Below are positions 1 through 8,602 of a stretch of 64,000 nt of DNA, piece by piece. Origin of the DNA: Protaetiibacter sp. (GTDB lineage Bacteria; Actinomycetota; Actinomycetes; Actinomycetales; Microbacteriaceae); assembly GCA_030150265.1 (NCBI GenBank), contig JASLGG010000052.1:1-64000 (forward strand), read 5' to 3'. The translations under genes and the position numbers were made by a program. Below the pieces are notes generated by a model. That model made no database searches, had not been told where the DNA came from, and saw only the letters and a list, made by a program, of their open reading frames with translations. Position 1 is the first letter of the stretch. Every line of letters begins with the position of its first letter.

Positions 1-2313
1 CGTGGCGCGGCGAGCCCGCGCGCGCGCGACGCCGACCGCCTGGAGGGCGGCATCGTGCCCCGCCGCCCGGAACCGCGCGCCCGCGAGCGCCTCGGCGGCC
101 GCCAGCAGGGCGGCCGGATCGGCGGCGTGAAGCGCGTCGGCGTGCGCCGAGAACATGCCCACGAGCGCCGACGCGGGTGCGCGCTCCGCGGCCTCGCGCA
201 GCAGGCCGAGCACCGCATCCGGGTGGCCGAAGCGCACGGCGAGGTGCGCCGTCATCGCGGCGAAGCTCGTGTAGCCGCCCTCCATCGCGGATGCCGCGGC
301 CTCGTCGAGCACGATCGCCGCCCGGTCGTCGGCGCCCTCGGCGTGCAGCAGCCAGGCGCGTGCCTCGGCGGCCTGGAGGGCGGCGGTGGGGAAGCGCTCG
401 GCATCCGGCTGCAGAGCCGCGAGCAGCTCCTCCGCGCGGACACGGTCGCCGTGCACCGCGATCATGGCGGCGTGCAGGCCGCGCGCGGCCCCCAGCGCAC
501 CGAGGAAGTCGCGCCACTCGAGCTGCTCGACGGCGTCGCTCGCGAGCCGGTAGGCGTCGTCGAGACGGCCCGCGTGGTACTCGGCCAGCGCGAGCCCGTA
601 GCTCCACATGCCCGCCGACTCGTCGAAGCGGTCGGGGCGCACCTGCTCGGCGAAGGCGGCCGCCTCGTCGCCGCGCGCCTCGAGCATCATCACGAGGTAC
701 TCGCCGAAGTCGAGCAGCTCGCGTCCGTGTCGCGTCACCCCGCGGGCCACGGGGATGAGCGGGCGCCCCTCCGCGAGCGCCGCGCGGGCGGCGACGAGGT
801 CGCCCGCGAAGATCGCGACGGGCAGCCGCAGCAGGAGCGGACTGAGCGCGAAGGCGGCGTCCTCGGCGGGCTCGAGCGGGTCGCCGAGGTCGGCGGAGGT
901 CTGCCCGGCCATGAGCCGCCACTTGGCGAGGTTGGCGGCCAGGTAGCTGCGGGACGCGGGATCGGTCAGGCGGTCGAGCACCTCCTGGCCGATCGCGGAG
1001 GCCCGCTCGGGCTCGCGCCGCCGCACGGCGTGGTGGAAGCCGGCGAGCACGGCGCCCTCCGCGAGCTCGGCGTCGTCGGCCGCGGCGGTGAGCGCCTCCT
1101 CGAAGGTGCGGTCGGCCTCGTCGAGGACGCCGCTCATCGAGAGCGCGGCAGCGAGCACCGTGAGGGCGGCGGAGGGCGGCGGCTCGGCGCGGGTGCGGGC
1201 CGACTCCACCGCGAGGCGCGCGTAGCGGATGGCGACCGCCCGGTCGTCGAAGGCGTTCGCGTGCGCGGCGGCCCAGCTGAGCTCGGCGGTGGCGGGCGGT
1301 TCGGCGGTCGACATCCGGAGCCCGAGGGCGCGGAACCGCAGCTCGTCGCGGCCCGTGGCCTCGAGCATCCGGGCGGCCTCGAGGCGGCGGTGCTCGCCGT
1401 CGGGACCGGCGAGCGTCGCGGTGAGATGCTCGCCGAGCAGCGGATGCGCGAGGTGGGCCCCCGTCACGTCGCGTACCGCGATGCCCCGGCGCTCGAGCTC
1501 GCGGAGGACGAGCGGCTCGGGGACGAGCTCGGGATCGAGCGGCTCGGCGATGGCGAGCAGCTCGGCGAGCCGGCGCTGTGCGGCATCGAGCGGCGCCAGC
1601 TGCGCGGCGAGCTCGCGTACGAGCGGCGGCGGCAGCGGCGGCGCAGGGATCACGAGCCCCGCGGGCGACGGCCGCACGCCGAGCTGCACGGCCTCCTCGA
1701 CGAGGCGCCGCAGGTGCAGCGGGTTGCCCGCGGCTCGCCGGAGCAGCGCGTGCAGGCTCGAGGGCTCGGCCGGCCCGCCGAGCGCGTGCTCGACGGCGAT
1801 GGCGGCCGCCTGCTCGCCGAGCGGTGCGACCGCCACCCGCTCGACGAGTCCCTCGGAGTCGAGGTGCTCGAGCGCCTCGGGCAGCGTCTCCCCGGTGCGC
1901 GCCGAGACGAGGCAGTGCACGCCCGAGCCGCGCACGAACTGGCGCACGGCCGCGGCGGATGCGGCGTCGAGCAGCGGCGCGTCGTCGATCACGAGGGCGG
2001 TGTGCACGGATGCGGGCGCGAGCGCCGCGGCGAGCCGCATCAGCCGGTCGGCGGGCGGCTCCCCGGCGGGTGCCTCGAAGCCGCCGAGCACCGCGGCCAT
2101 CGCGCCGAGGGGGATGTCCCGGAGGGCGGCCTCCGCGAGCACCGGCAGCACCTGGTAGCCGTCGGACGCCAGCTGCCTCGCCATCGCGGCGCCGAGGGCG
2201 GTCTTGCCGACGCCCGCGGGGCCCTCGAGCAGCAGCACGCGTCCGCGCCGTGACACGAGCCGCGCGACGAGCGAGGCGACGAGCTCGTCGTCGGGCTCCG
2301 CGGTCCAGGTCAC
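1..2313 (-). CDS. AAA-ATPase transcriptional regulator, LuxR/LAL-like (C-terminus outside window)
   Basis: Reading frame open for 771 codons from a GTG at 2313 to the left edge; no stop is in the window. Near the N-terminus is a P-loop (GPAGVGKT, about residues 34-41), then a Walker-B-like stretch (ALVIDDAP) and an alpha-helical, Ala/Leu-rich region with TPR-like spacing to the edge. This is the layout of MalT/LAL-type signal-transduction ATPases, which end in a LuxR helix-turn-helix; that domain is not visible here, so the family is inferred. The start is supported by a -10-like TACTGT ending six bases upstream and by the absence of a ribosome-binding site, suggesting a leaderless mRNA. It is transcribed away from the diesterase gene. 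A long open frame on the opposite strand is a GC artefact. Confidence 0.75.
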   Translation of the reverse strand, partial: MTWTAEPDDELVASLVARLVSRRGRVLLLEGPAGVGKTALGAAMARQLASDGYQVLPVLAEAALRDIPLGAMAAVLGGFEAPAGEPPADRLMRLAAALAPASVHTALVIDDAPLLDAASAAAVRQFVRGSGVHCLVSARTGETLPEALEHLDSEGLVERVAVAPLGEQAAAIAVEHALGGPAEPSSLHALLRRAAGNPLHLRRLVEEAVQLGVRPSPAGLVIPAPPLPPPLVRELAAQLAPLDAAQRRLAELLAIAEPLDPELVPEPLVLRELERRGIAVRDVTGAHLAHPLLGEHLTATLAGPDGEHRRLEAARMLEATGRDELRFRALGLRMSTAEPPATAELSWAAAHANAFDDRAVAIRYARLAVESARTRAEPPPSAALTVLAAALSMSGVLDEADRTFEEALTAAADDAELAEGAVLAGFHHAVRRREPERASAIGQEVLDRLTDPASRSYLAANLAKWRLMAGQTSADLGDPLEPAEDAAFALSPLLLRLPVAIFAGDLVAARAALAEGRPLIPVARGVTRHGRELLDFGEYLVMMLEARGDEAAAFAEQVRPDRFDESAGMWSYGLALAEYHAGRLDDAYRLASDAVEQLEWRDFLGALGAARGLHAAMIAVHGDRVRAEELLAALQPDAERFPTAALQAAEARAWLLHAEGADDRAAIVLDEAAASAMEGGYTSFAAMTAHLAVRFGHPDAVLGLLREAAERAPASALVGMFSAHADALHAADPAALLAAAEALAGARFRAAGHDAALQAVGVARARARRAT

Positions 2314-2369
2314 GGGAAAACAGTACGGCTCGCGGGGCGGTCGCGGGATGATGGCCGCGCGCATTGTCG

Positions 2370-2386
2370 TAGGTGGTCTCCACCTA
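2370..2386. promoter_or_regulatory. Inverted repeat, possible operator
   Basis: TAGGTGG and CCACCTA are perfect 7-bp arms separated by TCT. The site lies 57 bp upstream of the regulator start at 2313 and directly abuts a broken coding segment, so it may be an operator of the minus-strand regulator or a relic of the lost gene. Confidence 0.35.
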
Positions 2387-2589
2387 GGGCAGGGCAACAA
2401 GCTGTTCCGCGCCGTCACCGCCTACTTCTCCTCGAGGTCGGCGGGGGAGGCGATCGCCTCGGCGTTCACCTCGATCGGCGCCGCGGTGTACCAGCAGGTG
2501 TCCTCCGACAACGTCGGCCTTCCACCAACTTCGACTGGAACACGATGACGCCCATCAAGCCGGGGGACCCGCGCTACGTCGCCCCGTGA
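2387..2589 (+). pseudogene. 3' fragment of an unidentified gene, frameshifted
   Basis: A stretch with strongly coding codon use (G or C at nearly every third position) encodes GNKLFRAVTAYFSSRSAGEA and onwards to about 2518. The sense then continues in the next frame as STNFDWNTMTPIKPGDPRYV followed by AP and a TGA at 2587-2589. One missing base near 2519-2520 would join both parts into a single C-terminus. No start codon, ribosome-binding site or upstream part is present, so this looks like the remnant of a deleted gene. I do not recognise the protein family. Confidence 0.35.
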
Positions 2590-2605
2590 CGGATATCGTG
2601 GTCCC

Positions 2606-3595
2606 GTGAGCGAGCAGCGGCGCCCGTGGGTCATCGGGCACCGCGGGGCGAGCGGGTACCGACCCGAGCACACCCGGGCCGCCTACGAGCTCGCCTTCGC
2701 GCTCGGAGCCGACGCGGTCGAGCCCGACATCGTGGCGACGCGCGACGGCGTGCTCGTGCTGCGCCACGAGAACGAGATCTCCGGCACCACGGATGTGGCG
2801 CAGCATCCGGAGTTCGCCGACCGCCGCACGACCAAGCGCATCGACGGCGTGAGCCACACCGGCTGGTTCACCGAGGACTTCACCTGGGACGAGCTCACGA
2901 CGCTGCGCGCGGTGGAGCGGCTGGCGGATGTCCGGGCCGCCTCGGCGACCTTCGACGGGCGCTACCCGATCCTGCGACTCGAGGAGCTGCTGGCGCTCAT
3001 CGACGAGGCGTCCGCCCGGCACGGCCGCGCGCTCGGACTCGTCGCCGAGGTCAAGCACGCCACCCACTTCGACCAGATCGGGCTGCCGCTCGGCGAGCTC
3101 GTGGCGGAGGCGCTGGCCCGGTTCCGCGGGCCGCTCGTGGTGGAGAGCTTCGAGGAGACGGTGCTCGGCGAGGTGCGCGCCCGCGGCGTCGACGCGAGGC
3201 TCGTGTACCTGCTGGAGGGCAAGGGTGCGGCCCCGGATCTCGTGGCCCGGCTCGGCGCGGCGGCCCCCGACTACAGCTCGCAGCTCGACGACCCCGGCCT
3301 CGAGGAGCTCGCGGGGCGCGTCGACGGCATCAGCGTCGACAAGGGTCGCCTGCTGAAGCCGGATGCGCGTGCCGGCGTCGAGCTCGTCGACCGCGCCCAT
3401 CGTGCGGGCCTCGAGGTCTTCACCTGGACGCTGCGCCCCGAGAACAGGTTCCTCACCGCGCCGTTCCGCACGGACGCCGGTGCACGCGAGTGGGGCGACT
3501 GGCGCGGCGAGTTCGAGGCGGTGCTCGCGACGGGCGTCGACGGCGTGTTCGCCGACCACCCCGACCTCGCGGTCGCGGCGCGCGACGGGCGCTGA
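2606..3595 (+). CDS. Glycerophosphodiester phosphodiesterase
   Basis: A 329-residue protein of the GDPD TIM-barrel family, which hydrolyses glycerophosphodiesters to sn-glycerol 3-phosphate and an alcohol. The HRGASG motif (residues 11-16), PEHT, the metal-binding EPD in AVEPDIVATRDG and the following LRHEN are the standard catalytic elements. The late VEVKH-type strand is present as LVAEVKHATHF, and VDGVFADHPD closes the barrel. There is no signal peptide, so it is probably cytoplasmic. The GTG start follows a TATCGT -10-like box by exactly six bases with no ribosome-binding site, so translation is probably leaderless. It is a single gene; the two-component operon begins 92 bp downstream. 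Confidence 0.92.
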   Translation: MSEQRRPWVIGHRGASGYRPEHTRAAYELAFALGADAVEPDIVATRDGVLVLRHENEISGTTDVAQHPEFADRRTTKRIDGVSHTGWFTEDFTWDELTTLRAVERLADVRAASATFDGRYPILRLEELLALIDEASARHGRALGLVAEVKHATHFDQIGLPLGELVAEALARFRGPLVVESFEETVLGEVRARGVDARLVYLLEGKGAAPDLVARLGAAAPDYSSQLDDPGLEELAGRVDGISVDKGRLLKPDARAGVELVDRAHRAGLEVFTWTLRPENRFLTAPFRTDAGAREWGDWRGEFEAVLATGVDGVFADHPDLAVAARDGR

Positions 3596-3603
3596 TCCCG
3601 CCT

Positions 3604-3640
3604 CGGGACAACCGCCCCTGGACTCCGGGACCCGGGGCAC
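3604..3640. promoter_or_regulatory. Putative response-regulator boxes upstream of the two-component operon
   Basis: GGGACA at 3605-3610 and CCGGGACCCGG at 3625-3635 lie 48-83 bp before the start at 3688. Similar GGGAC/TCCCGGGA elements occur upstream of the wall-protein genes at 8603 and 10868, which is the basis for proposing a common binding site. The GC-rich background makes chance matches possible. Confidence 0.35.
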
Positions 3641-3687
3641 GGCATCCTGGCGAGCAGTGAGCCGCGCGACGCGGAAGGAATGCAGGC

Positions 3688-5715
3688 ATGAGCGCCCCCG
3701 AGGACGCCGCGCGGATCGACCCGCGGGAGGCTCCCGCGCGCCCCGGGCGCGCGATGCTCGCCGCGGGGATCGCGGTCACCGCGGTGTCGTGGTCGCTCGT
3801 GGTCGCGACCGTCGTGGCCGCCGCCGTGATCGGCGAGCCCTACATCCGGCCGGACGAGATGCTCGTCATCTACGTCGGGTACGCGATCGTGTGGGGCGGC
3901 GTGGCCGGCATCATCGTGGGCCGCGGGGTGCGGCTGATCGGCGTGATCCTCGCGATCCAGGCGGTCGGCGCCGGGCTGTCGAGCCTGCTGACGGTCGTGC
4001 GGCACATCGGTCTCGAGGATCAGGCGGTGGACGGCCTGCTCGCCCACCTCGCGGACAGGCCGTGGATCCCGGGAGCACTCGCGAGCTTCTCCGTGCTCCC
4101 GCTGCTGCTCACGACGCGTCCGCTCGGACCCCGGCTGCGCGCCCTGCTGGGCACGGGCCTCGTCGTCGCGGTGATCCCCGTCGCGCTCGCGCCGTTGCGG
4201 CAGCGCGCCGGGCAGCCGGCCAACCCGCTCGCGATCGACGATCCGGCCTGGCAGGAGGTGCTGCGCTCGACGATCACGGTCGCCTTCACCGCCTCCGTCG
4301 CGATCGCGATCGCGAGCCTCGGGGTCGCCGTCTGGCGGCGCTGGTGGGGCCCGGAGGGCGATCGTGCCGGTCAGGGCTGGATCGTGCTCGGCCAGGCGCT
4401 CATCGTGCTGTTCGCCTCGCCGATGTTCCTTCCGATCTGGCCCCAGCTCGCGGACTGGCTCACCCAGGTCGCGCCGCTCACGCCGCTCGTGGCGCTGCTG
4501 TTCATGCCCGCCGTGGTCGTGGTCTTCTCGCTCGGGCGCCGGGTGGGGGGCATCGAGGTCGCGGTGAACCGCGCGGTCGTCAACGTGCTGCTCGTCGGGG
4601 TGCTCGTCGTCTCCTACTCGGCGATCGCGACGACGCTCGCCCTCGCCTTCCCCGTGCCGCCGCTCATCGCGGGCGTGATCGGGGTCGCGGCGCTCGCCCT
4701 CGGGCTCGAGCCGCTGCGGATCTGGATCCAGGGGCGGGTCGACGAGCTCGTGTACGGCGACGCCGCCGATCCCGCGCAGCTCGTGCGCACCCTCGGCGAC
4801 CGGGTTCCCGACGATGTCGACGGCGACGACCTGCGGGCTCTCGCGGGGGAGCTGCGCTCGGCGCTGCGCCTCGCGCGGCTCGAGCTGCACTCGGCCGAGC
4901 CGGGCGGCGTGCGCGCCGTGAGCGGCGGCGCCGGGGGACCGGTCGCGCGCATCCCGCTGCGCGGCTCGACGGGCGAGGTCGGCTGGATCGAGGCCGCCGC
5001 ACCCGGGCGCCAGCACGTCGACCGACGCGTCGTGCGCGTGCTCGACCACGTCTCGGGCGTGCTCGCCATCACCGTGCGCCTCGCCGAGATCAACCGCGAC
5101 ATCCTCGACGCGGGCGAGCGCGCCCGGGAGGTCGGCGCGGAGGAGCGCCGGATGGTGGCCCGCGAGCTCGACGAGGGGCTCGGGCCCGCGCTCGCGCGCA
5201 ACGCCGAGCGGCTCGACCGCGTGCCGCAGCTCGTGGTGGCCGGGTCGCCCGCCGCGGGGGCCGAGCTCGCCGGCATCCGCGAGGAGCTCGCCGAGCGCAC
5301 GAGCGAGGTGCGCGACCTCGCGCGCACCCTGCTGCCCGGCGCCCTCGACACGGGCGATGTCGACACGGCGCTGCGCGAGCTCGCCGCCCGCTTCTCGAGC
5401 GCGCGGCTCGACATCGCGGTCGAGGGTCGTCTCGGCGACGCGATCCCCGAGGGTCGCGAGGCGGCCGTCCACCACCTCGTCGCCGAGCTCGTGCTGCTGG
5501 CGCGACGGGCACCGGATGCGCGCACCGCCCGCATCGCGATCGAGGTCGCCCCCCGCGAGGTGCGGATCTCGCTCGACGTCGACGGCCGCGGCCGCGACGC
5601 CGACGAGGCCGCGATCCTCGCCTCGGTGCACGACCGCGCCGACGAGCTCGGCGGCACGCTGCTCGACTCGGCCGCGGATGCGGGCCGCCGGCTCGTCGTG
5701 GAGGTGCCGCGATGA
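3688..5715 (+). CDS. Membrane sensor, histidine-kinase-like pseudokinase
   Basis: A 675-residue protein with about eight hydrophobic segments in residues 20-350, then a GAF-like/linker region and a HisKA_3-like helix. In active kinases of this type the helix reads RELHDGLGP. Here it reads RELDEGLGP, so the phospho-acceptor histidine is Asp495. The ATPase region is also degenerate: the N-box equivalent is AVHHLVAELVLLARR with no Asn, and no DxGxG G-box is recognisable. It therefore probably cannot autophosphorylate and may act as a sensory partner of the kinase encoded next. The stop overlaps that gene's ATG (ATGA at 5712-5715), indicating translational coupling. A ribosome-binding site (GGAAGGA) precedes the ATG start. 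Confidence 0.8.
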   Translation: MSAPEDAARIDPREAPARPGRAMLAAGIAVTAVSWSLVVATVVAAAVIGEPYIRPDEMLVIYVGYAIVWGGVAGIIVGRGVRLIGVILAIQAVGAGLSSLLTVVRHIGLEDQAVDGLLAHLADRPWIPGALASFSVLPLLLTTRPLGPRLRALLGTGLVVAVIPVALAPLRQRAGQPANPLAIDDPAWQEVLRSTITVAFTASVAIAIASLGVAVWRRWWGPEGDRAGQGWIVLGQALIVLFASPMFLPIWPQLADWLTQVAPLTPLVALLFMPAVVVVFSLGRRVGGIEVAVNRAVVNVLLVGVLVVSYSAIATTLALAFPVPPLIAGVIGVAALALGLEPLRIWIQGRVDELVYGDAADPAQLVRTLGDRVPDDVDGDDLRALAGELRSALRLARLELHSAEPGGVRAVSGGAGGPVARIPLRGSTGEVGWIEAAAPGRQHVDRRVVRVLDHVSGVLAITVRLAEINRDILDAGERAREVGAEERRMVARELDEGLGPALARNAERLDRVPQLVVAGSPAAGAELAGIREELAERTSEVRDLARTLLPGALDTGDVDTALRELAARFSSARLDIAVEGRLGDAIPEGREAAVHHLVAELVLLARRAPDARTARIAIEVAPREVRISLDVDGRGRDADEAAILASVHDRADELGGTLLDSAADAGRRLVVEVPR

Positions 5716-7811
5716 GGGCGCGCCGGGTCGCGGCCCTCGCCGTGCTGGTCTCGGCGTGGAGCCTCGCACTCTCCTCCGTCGTGATCTCGTGGGTGTTCGA
5801 GCTGCCCGAGCTGCCGCTGCCCGGGGTGTTCCTCTCGGCGTGCCCGCCGCTCGTGCAGTCGCGCTTCGACGACATCGGCGTCGTGGTCGCCCTCATCTAC
5901 GGCGCCCTCAGCGCGGTGCTCATCGCGCGGCGCCCCAACCCCGTGGCGGTCATCTTCGCGGTGCACGCCGTGGGGTCCGGGATCGCCGCCTTCGGCGTGC
6001 AGTGGGGCCTGCTGGGTGCCCGCATCCCCGGCCTCCCCGGCTGGGACCTGCTGGCCCACGCGGCCGGCTGGGGCTACATCCCGGGCACCGTGGCCACCGT
6101 CTTCGTGCCGGTGCTCGTGCTGCGCCGCCGGCTCGGCGCGCGCGGCATCGCCGTGGTCGCGACGGGCAGCGTGCTCGCCGCGGTGGCGACGCTCGCGGCC
6201 TTCGTGCATCAGGCATCCGTCGACCCCGTGACGGGCGGTCCGCTCAACCCCTTCGCGATCCGCGACGGGGCGCTCCAGGCGGCGCTGCCCTACGTCTACG
6301 GGGTCGCGGTGACCGCCGCGGTGCTCGTGTCGGCGGCGGTCGCCGTGTGGGTGGTCGTGGAGTGGCGGCGCGCGTCGAGCGGCCGCCGCGCGCGGGTCGG
6401 CTGGCTCGCGGTGGGGCACGCCTTCCTCACGGCCTCGTACGCCTCCCTCGTGCTCCCGGCCGAGGCCGGCGTGCCGGCGGTCGTCTGGGACTTCGGCATG
6501 ATCGCGCCCGTCATCGGCCAGATCTTCTACCCCTCGGCGGTGCTCGTGCTCGTGCTCGGCACGCGGTTGCGCGGCATCGACATCGCCGTCTCGCGCGTGC
6601 TGCTGTGGACGATCCTCACCGTCGTGGCGATCACCGCGTACCTCGCGGTCGGCGAGCTGCTCGCGACCCTCACCCCGCTCGATCCCGTCGCGGTGGGAAT
6701 CGTGGCCGCCGCGCTCGTGGCGATCGCGCTGCAGTGGGCGCGGCGGGGGATCGGACGCGGCATCGACCGCCTCATCTACGGTCCCGACGGCGACCCCACC
6801 CGGCTGCTCGGCCGCCTCGGCGAGCGGGTCGGAGAGTTCGACTCGGGCGTCGAGGGGCTCACGGGCCTCGCGGCGGCCCTGCGCAGCGCGCTCGGCGTGG
6901 CGGCGCTCGAGATCGCGCCCGACGACCCCTCGTCGCCCGCGATCCTCGTCGGCACGCCGTCGGATGCGCCGGTCCCGGTGGAGCTGCGTGCGGCGGGCGT
7001 GCGGCTCGGCGAGATCCGCGTGCACCCCCGCGATGGCGAGCGCCTCTCGGGCAGCACCCTGCGCCGCCTCGAGGGACTCGCGGGCGTCGTCGCGACGGCT
7101 CTGCGGCTCGCGCTCGCGAGCGCCCGGCTGGGCGCGGCACGGGACGCCCTCGTCGCCGCCCGCCAGGACGAGCGTCGGGCGCTGCGGCGCGAGCTGCACG
7201 ACGGCATCGGCCCCTCGCTCGCGGGCGTGGGCTTCGGCCTCGCCGCGGTCGACAACCTCCGGACCACCGATCCGGACGCCGCGGGCGCGCTCGCGTCCCG
7301 GCTCGCGGGCGACCTGCGCGAGCAGCTCGGCGAGGTGCGCCGCGTCGCGCGCAGCGTGCGCGCCGACCGCACGGTGTTCGAGCTGTCGGTGGAGCTCTCG
7401 GAGCTCGCGGCGGACTTCGCGGGATCGGGCGTCGAGGTGCGCGTCGACGCTCCGGCGGCCTGGCGGGTGCCGCAGCGCGCCATCCGCCCGCTCTACCTCG
7501 TGGCGGCCGAGGCCGTGCACAACGCCGTGCGGCACGCGCAGGCGGGGGTCGTGTCGATCGGGCTCACGGAGGATCCGCCGGGCGGCGTCACGCTCGTGGT
7601 GCGCGACGACGGCCACGGCTTCGACCCGGCCCGCATCGCCGGCGGCGTGGGCCTGGCGACGATGCGCGAGCACGCCGCGGAGGCGGGCGCCGAGCTCGAG
7701 CTGAGCTCCGGTGCCGCGGGCACCGAGATCGTCTTCCGCATCCCCCTTCCCCCCGACCCCGGGCATCCGACCCGTCCCTCGTCCTCGAGCTCCCTGGAGA
7801 CCACCGCATGA
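5712..7811 (+). CDS. Membrane sensor histidine kinase, NarX/DesK-like (HisKA_3)
   Basis: A 699-residue protein with the same plan as its upstream neighbour: a multi-pass N-terminal half (about eight hydrophobic segments), a linker, then dimerisation and ATPase domains. Unlike the neighbour it is intact: RELHDGIGP carries His496, the N-box reads AAEAVHNAVRHA with Asn604, and the G-box is RDDGHGFDP (Gly634 and Gly636) followed by GGVGLATMREHA. It should autophosphorylate and pass phosphate to the response regulator encoded by the overlapping next gene (ATGA at 7808-7811). The signal sensed cannot be read from the sequence. The similar lengths and topology of the two sensors suggest tandem duplication followed by loss of catalysis in the first. 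Confidence 0.92.
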   Translation: MRARRVAALAVLVSAWSLALSSVVISWVFELPELPLPGVFLSACPPLVQSRFDDIGVVVALIYGALSAVLIARRPNPVAVIFAVHAVGSGIAAFGVQWGLLGARIPGLPGWDLLAHAAGWGYIPGTVATVFVPVLVLRRRLGARGIAVVATGSVLAAVATLAAFVHQASVDPVTGGPLNPFAIRDGALQAALPYVYGVAVTAAVLVSAAVAVWVVVEWRRASSGRRARVGWLAVGHAFLTASYASLVLPAEAGVPAVVWDFGMIAPVIGQIFYPSAVLVLVLGTRLRGIDIAVSRVLLWTILTVVAITAYLAVGELLATLTPLDPVAVGIVAAALVAIALQWARRGIGRGIDRLIYGPDGDPTRLLGRLGERVGEFDSGVEGLTGLAAALRSALGVAALEIAPDDPSSPAILVGTPSDAPVPVELRAAGVRLGEIRVHPRDGERLSGSTLRRLEGLAGVVATALRLALASARLGAARDALVAARQDERRALRRELHDGIGPSLAGVGFGLAAVDNLRTTDPDAAGALASRLAGDLREQLGEVRRVARSVRADRTVFELSVELSELAADFAGSGVEVRVDAPAAWRVPQRAIRPLYLVAAEAVHNAVRHAQAGVVSIGLTEDPPGGVTLVVRDDGHGFDPARIAGGVGLATMREHAAEAGAELELSSGAAGTEIVFRIPLPPDPGHPTRPSSSSSLETTA

Positions 7812-8479
7812 GTGCAGATCCCTCGCCCATCCGCGTCGTCGTCGTCGACGACCATCCACTGTTCCGCATCGGGATCATCTCGCTGCTCGAGACGCTCGAG
7901 CGGGTCGAGGTGGTGGGCTCGGCGGAGACCGCCGACGAGGCCGTCGAGGTCGTGCTCGCCGCCTCGCCCGCGGTGGTCCTCATGGACCTCGACCTCGCGG
8001 CGGGCACCTCGGGCATCGACGCGACCCGGCGCATCACGCGTGAGCGCCCGGAGATCGGCGTGCTGGTGCTCACGATGCTCGGCGACGACGAGTCCCTCTT
8101 CGCGGCGGTGCGCTCGGGCGCCCGCGGCTACCTGCTCAAGACCGCGGCGCCCGAGGAGGTGCAGCGCGCGATCCACGCGGTAGCGGGCGGCGACATGCTG
8201 CTCGGGGCGGATGTCGCGCGCCGCGCGGTGTCGTACCTCACGGAGGCGAAGCGCACGGGCGGCAACCCCTTCCCGGAGCTGACCGAGCGCGAGCGCGAGG
8301 TGCTCGACCTCGTGGCGCGCGGGCAGGACAACCAGTCGATCGCGCGCACCCTCGTGCTCACCAACAAGACGGTGCGCAACTACGTCTACGGCATCGCGAC
8401 GAAGCTCGGGGCCGCCGATCGCTCGGCCCTCATCGTGATGGCCCGCGAGGCGGGGGTCGGGATGGATTCGACCGCCTAG
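7808..8479 (+). CDS. NarL/FixJ-family response regulator
   Basis: A 223-residue protein. The receiver domain (about 8-125) has the acidic pair in VVVVDDHPLF, the phospho-acceptor Asp60 in VVLMDLDL, a conserved Thr in VLVLTML and Lys in YLLKTAAP. The LuxR-type helix-turn-helix (about 155-220) begins LTEREREVLDLVARG and contains the recognition helix around TNKTVRNYV. It is the cognate regulator of the kinase encoded upstream, with which it overlaps by four bases. Likely targets are its own operon and the wall-protein genes downstream, because all three have similar GGGAC-type boxes upstream (inference). Confidence 0.95.
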   Translation: MSADPSPIRVVVVDDHPLFRIGIISLLETLERVEVVGSAETADEAVEVVLAASPAVVLMDLDLAAGTSGIDATRRITRERPEIGVLVLTMLGDDESLFAAVRSGARGYLLKTAAPEEVQRAIHAVAGGDMLLGADVARRAVSYLTEAKRTGGNPFPELTEREREVLDLVARGQDNQSIARTLVLTNKTVRNYVYGIATKLGAADRSALIVMAREAGVGMDSTA

Positions 8480-8486
8480 AAAGATG

Positions 8487-8511
8487 TTCGATACCTGAAT
8501 TGGGTATCGAA
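8487..8511. terminator. Inverted repeat after the response regulator gene
   Basis: Nine-base arms TTCGATACC and GGTATCGAA are separated by seven bases, eight bp beyond the TAG stop. The stem is AT-rich compared with the surroundings and lacks a T-run, so it could be either a Rho-independent-like terminator or an operator for the next gene at 8603. Confidence 0.45.
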
Positions 8512-8522
8512 TTGAGGGCATC

Positions 8523-8550
8523 TGTCCCTGGGGACCGGGACACCGGGACA
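8523..8550. promoter_or_regulatory. Putative response-regulator boxes upstream of first wall protein
   Basis: An inverted TGTCCC (8523-8528) is followed by two adjacent copies of CCGGGACA (8535-8542 and 8543-8550), 53 bp before the start at 8603. The same core appears before 3688 and 10868. Confidence 0.4.
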
Positions 8551-8602
8551 GGAAGTCTCGGATGTCGGCGCACCCCGCGCCGAGACCGAGAGGACCCCCG
8601 AC

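Noticed and set aside
55..2253. Long plus-strand open frame (732 codons) at the left edge
   Set aside because: It is antisense to the ATPase regulator, is dominated by Arg/Gly/Glu low-complexity sequence, and has no family motifs; the minus frame shows a P-loop and normal codon bias.
4614..7859. 1081-codon minus-strand open frame across the sensor kinase genes
   Set aside because: Shadow frame typical of high-GC DNA; the opposite strand encodes kinases with clear catalytic motifs.
8487..8511. Riboswitch or structured RNA upstream of the first wall-protein gene
   Set aside because: Only a simple hairpin is visible with no recognised aptamer elements.
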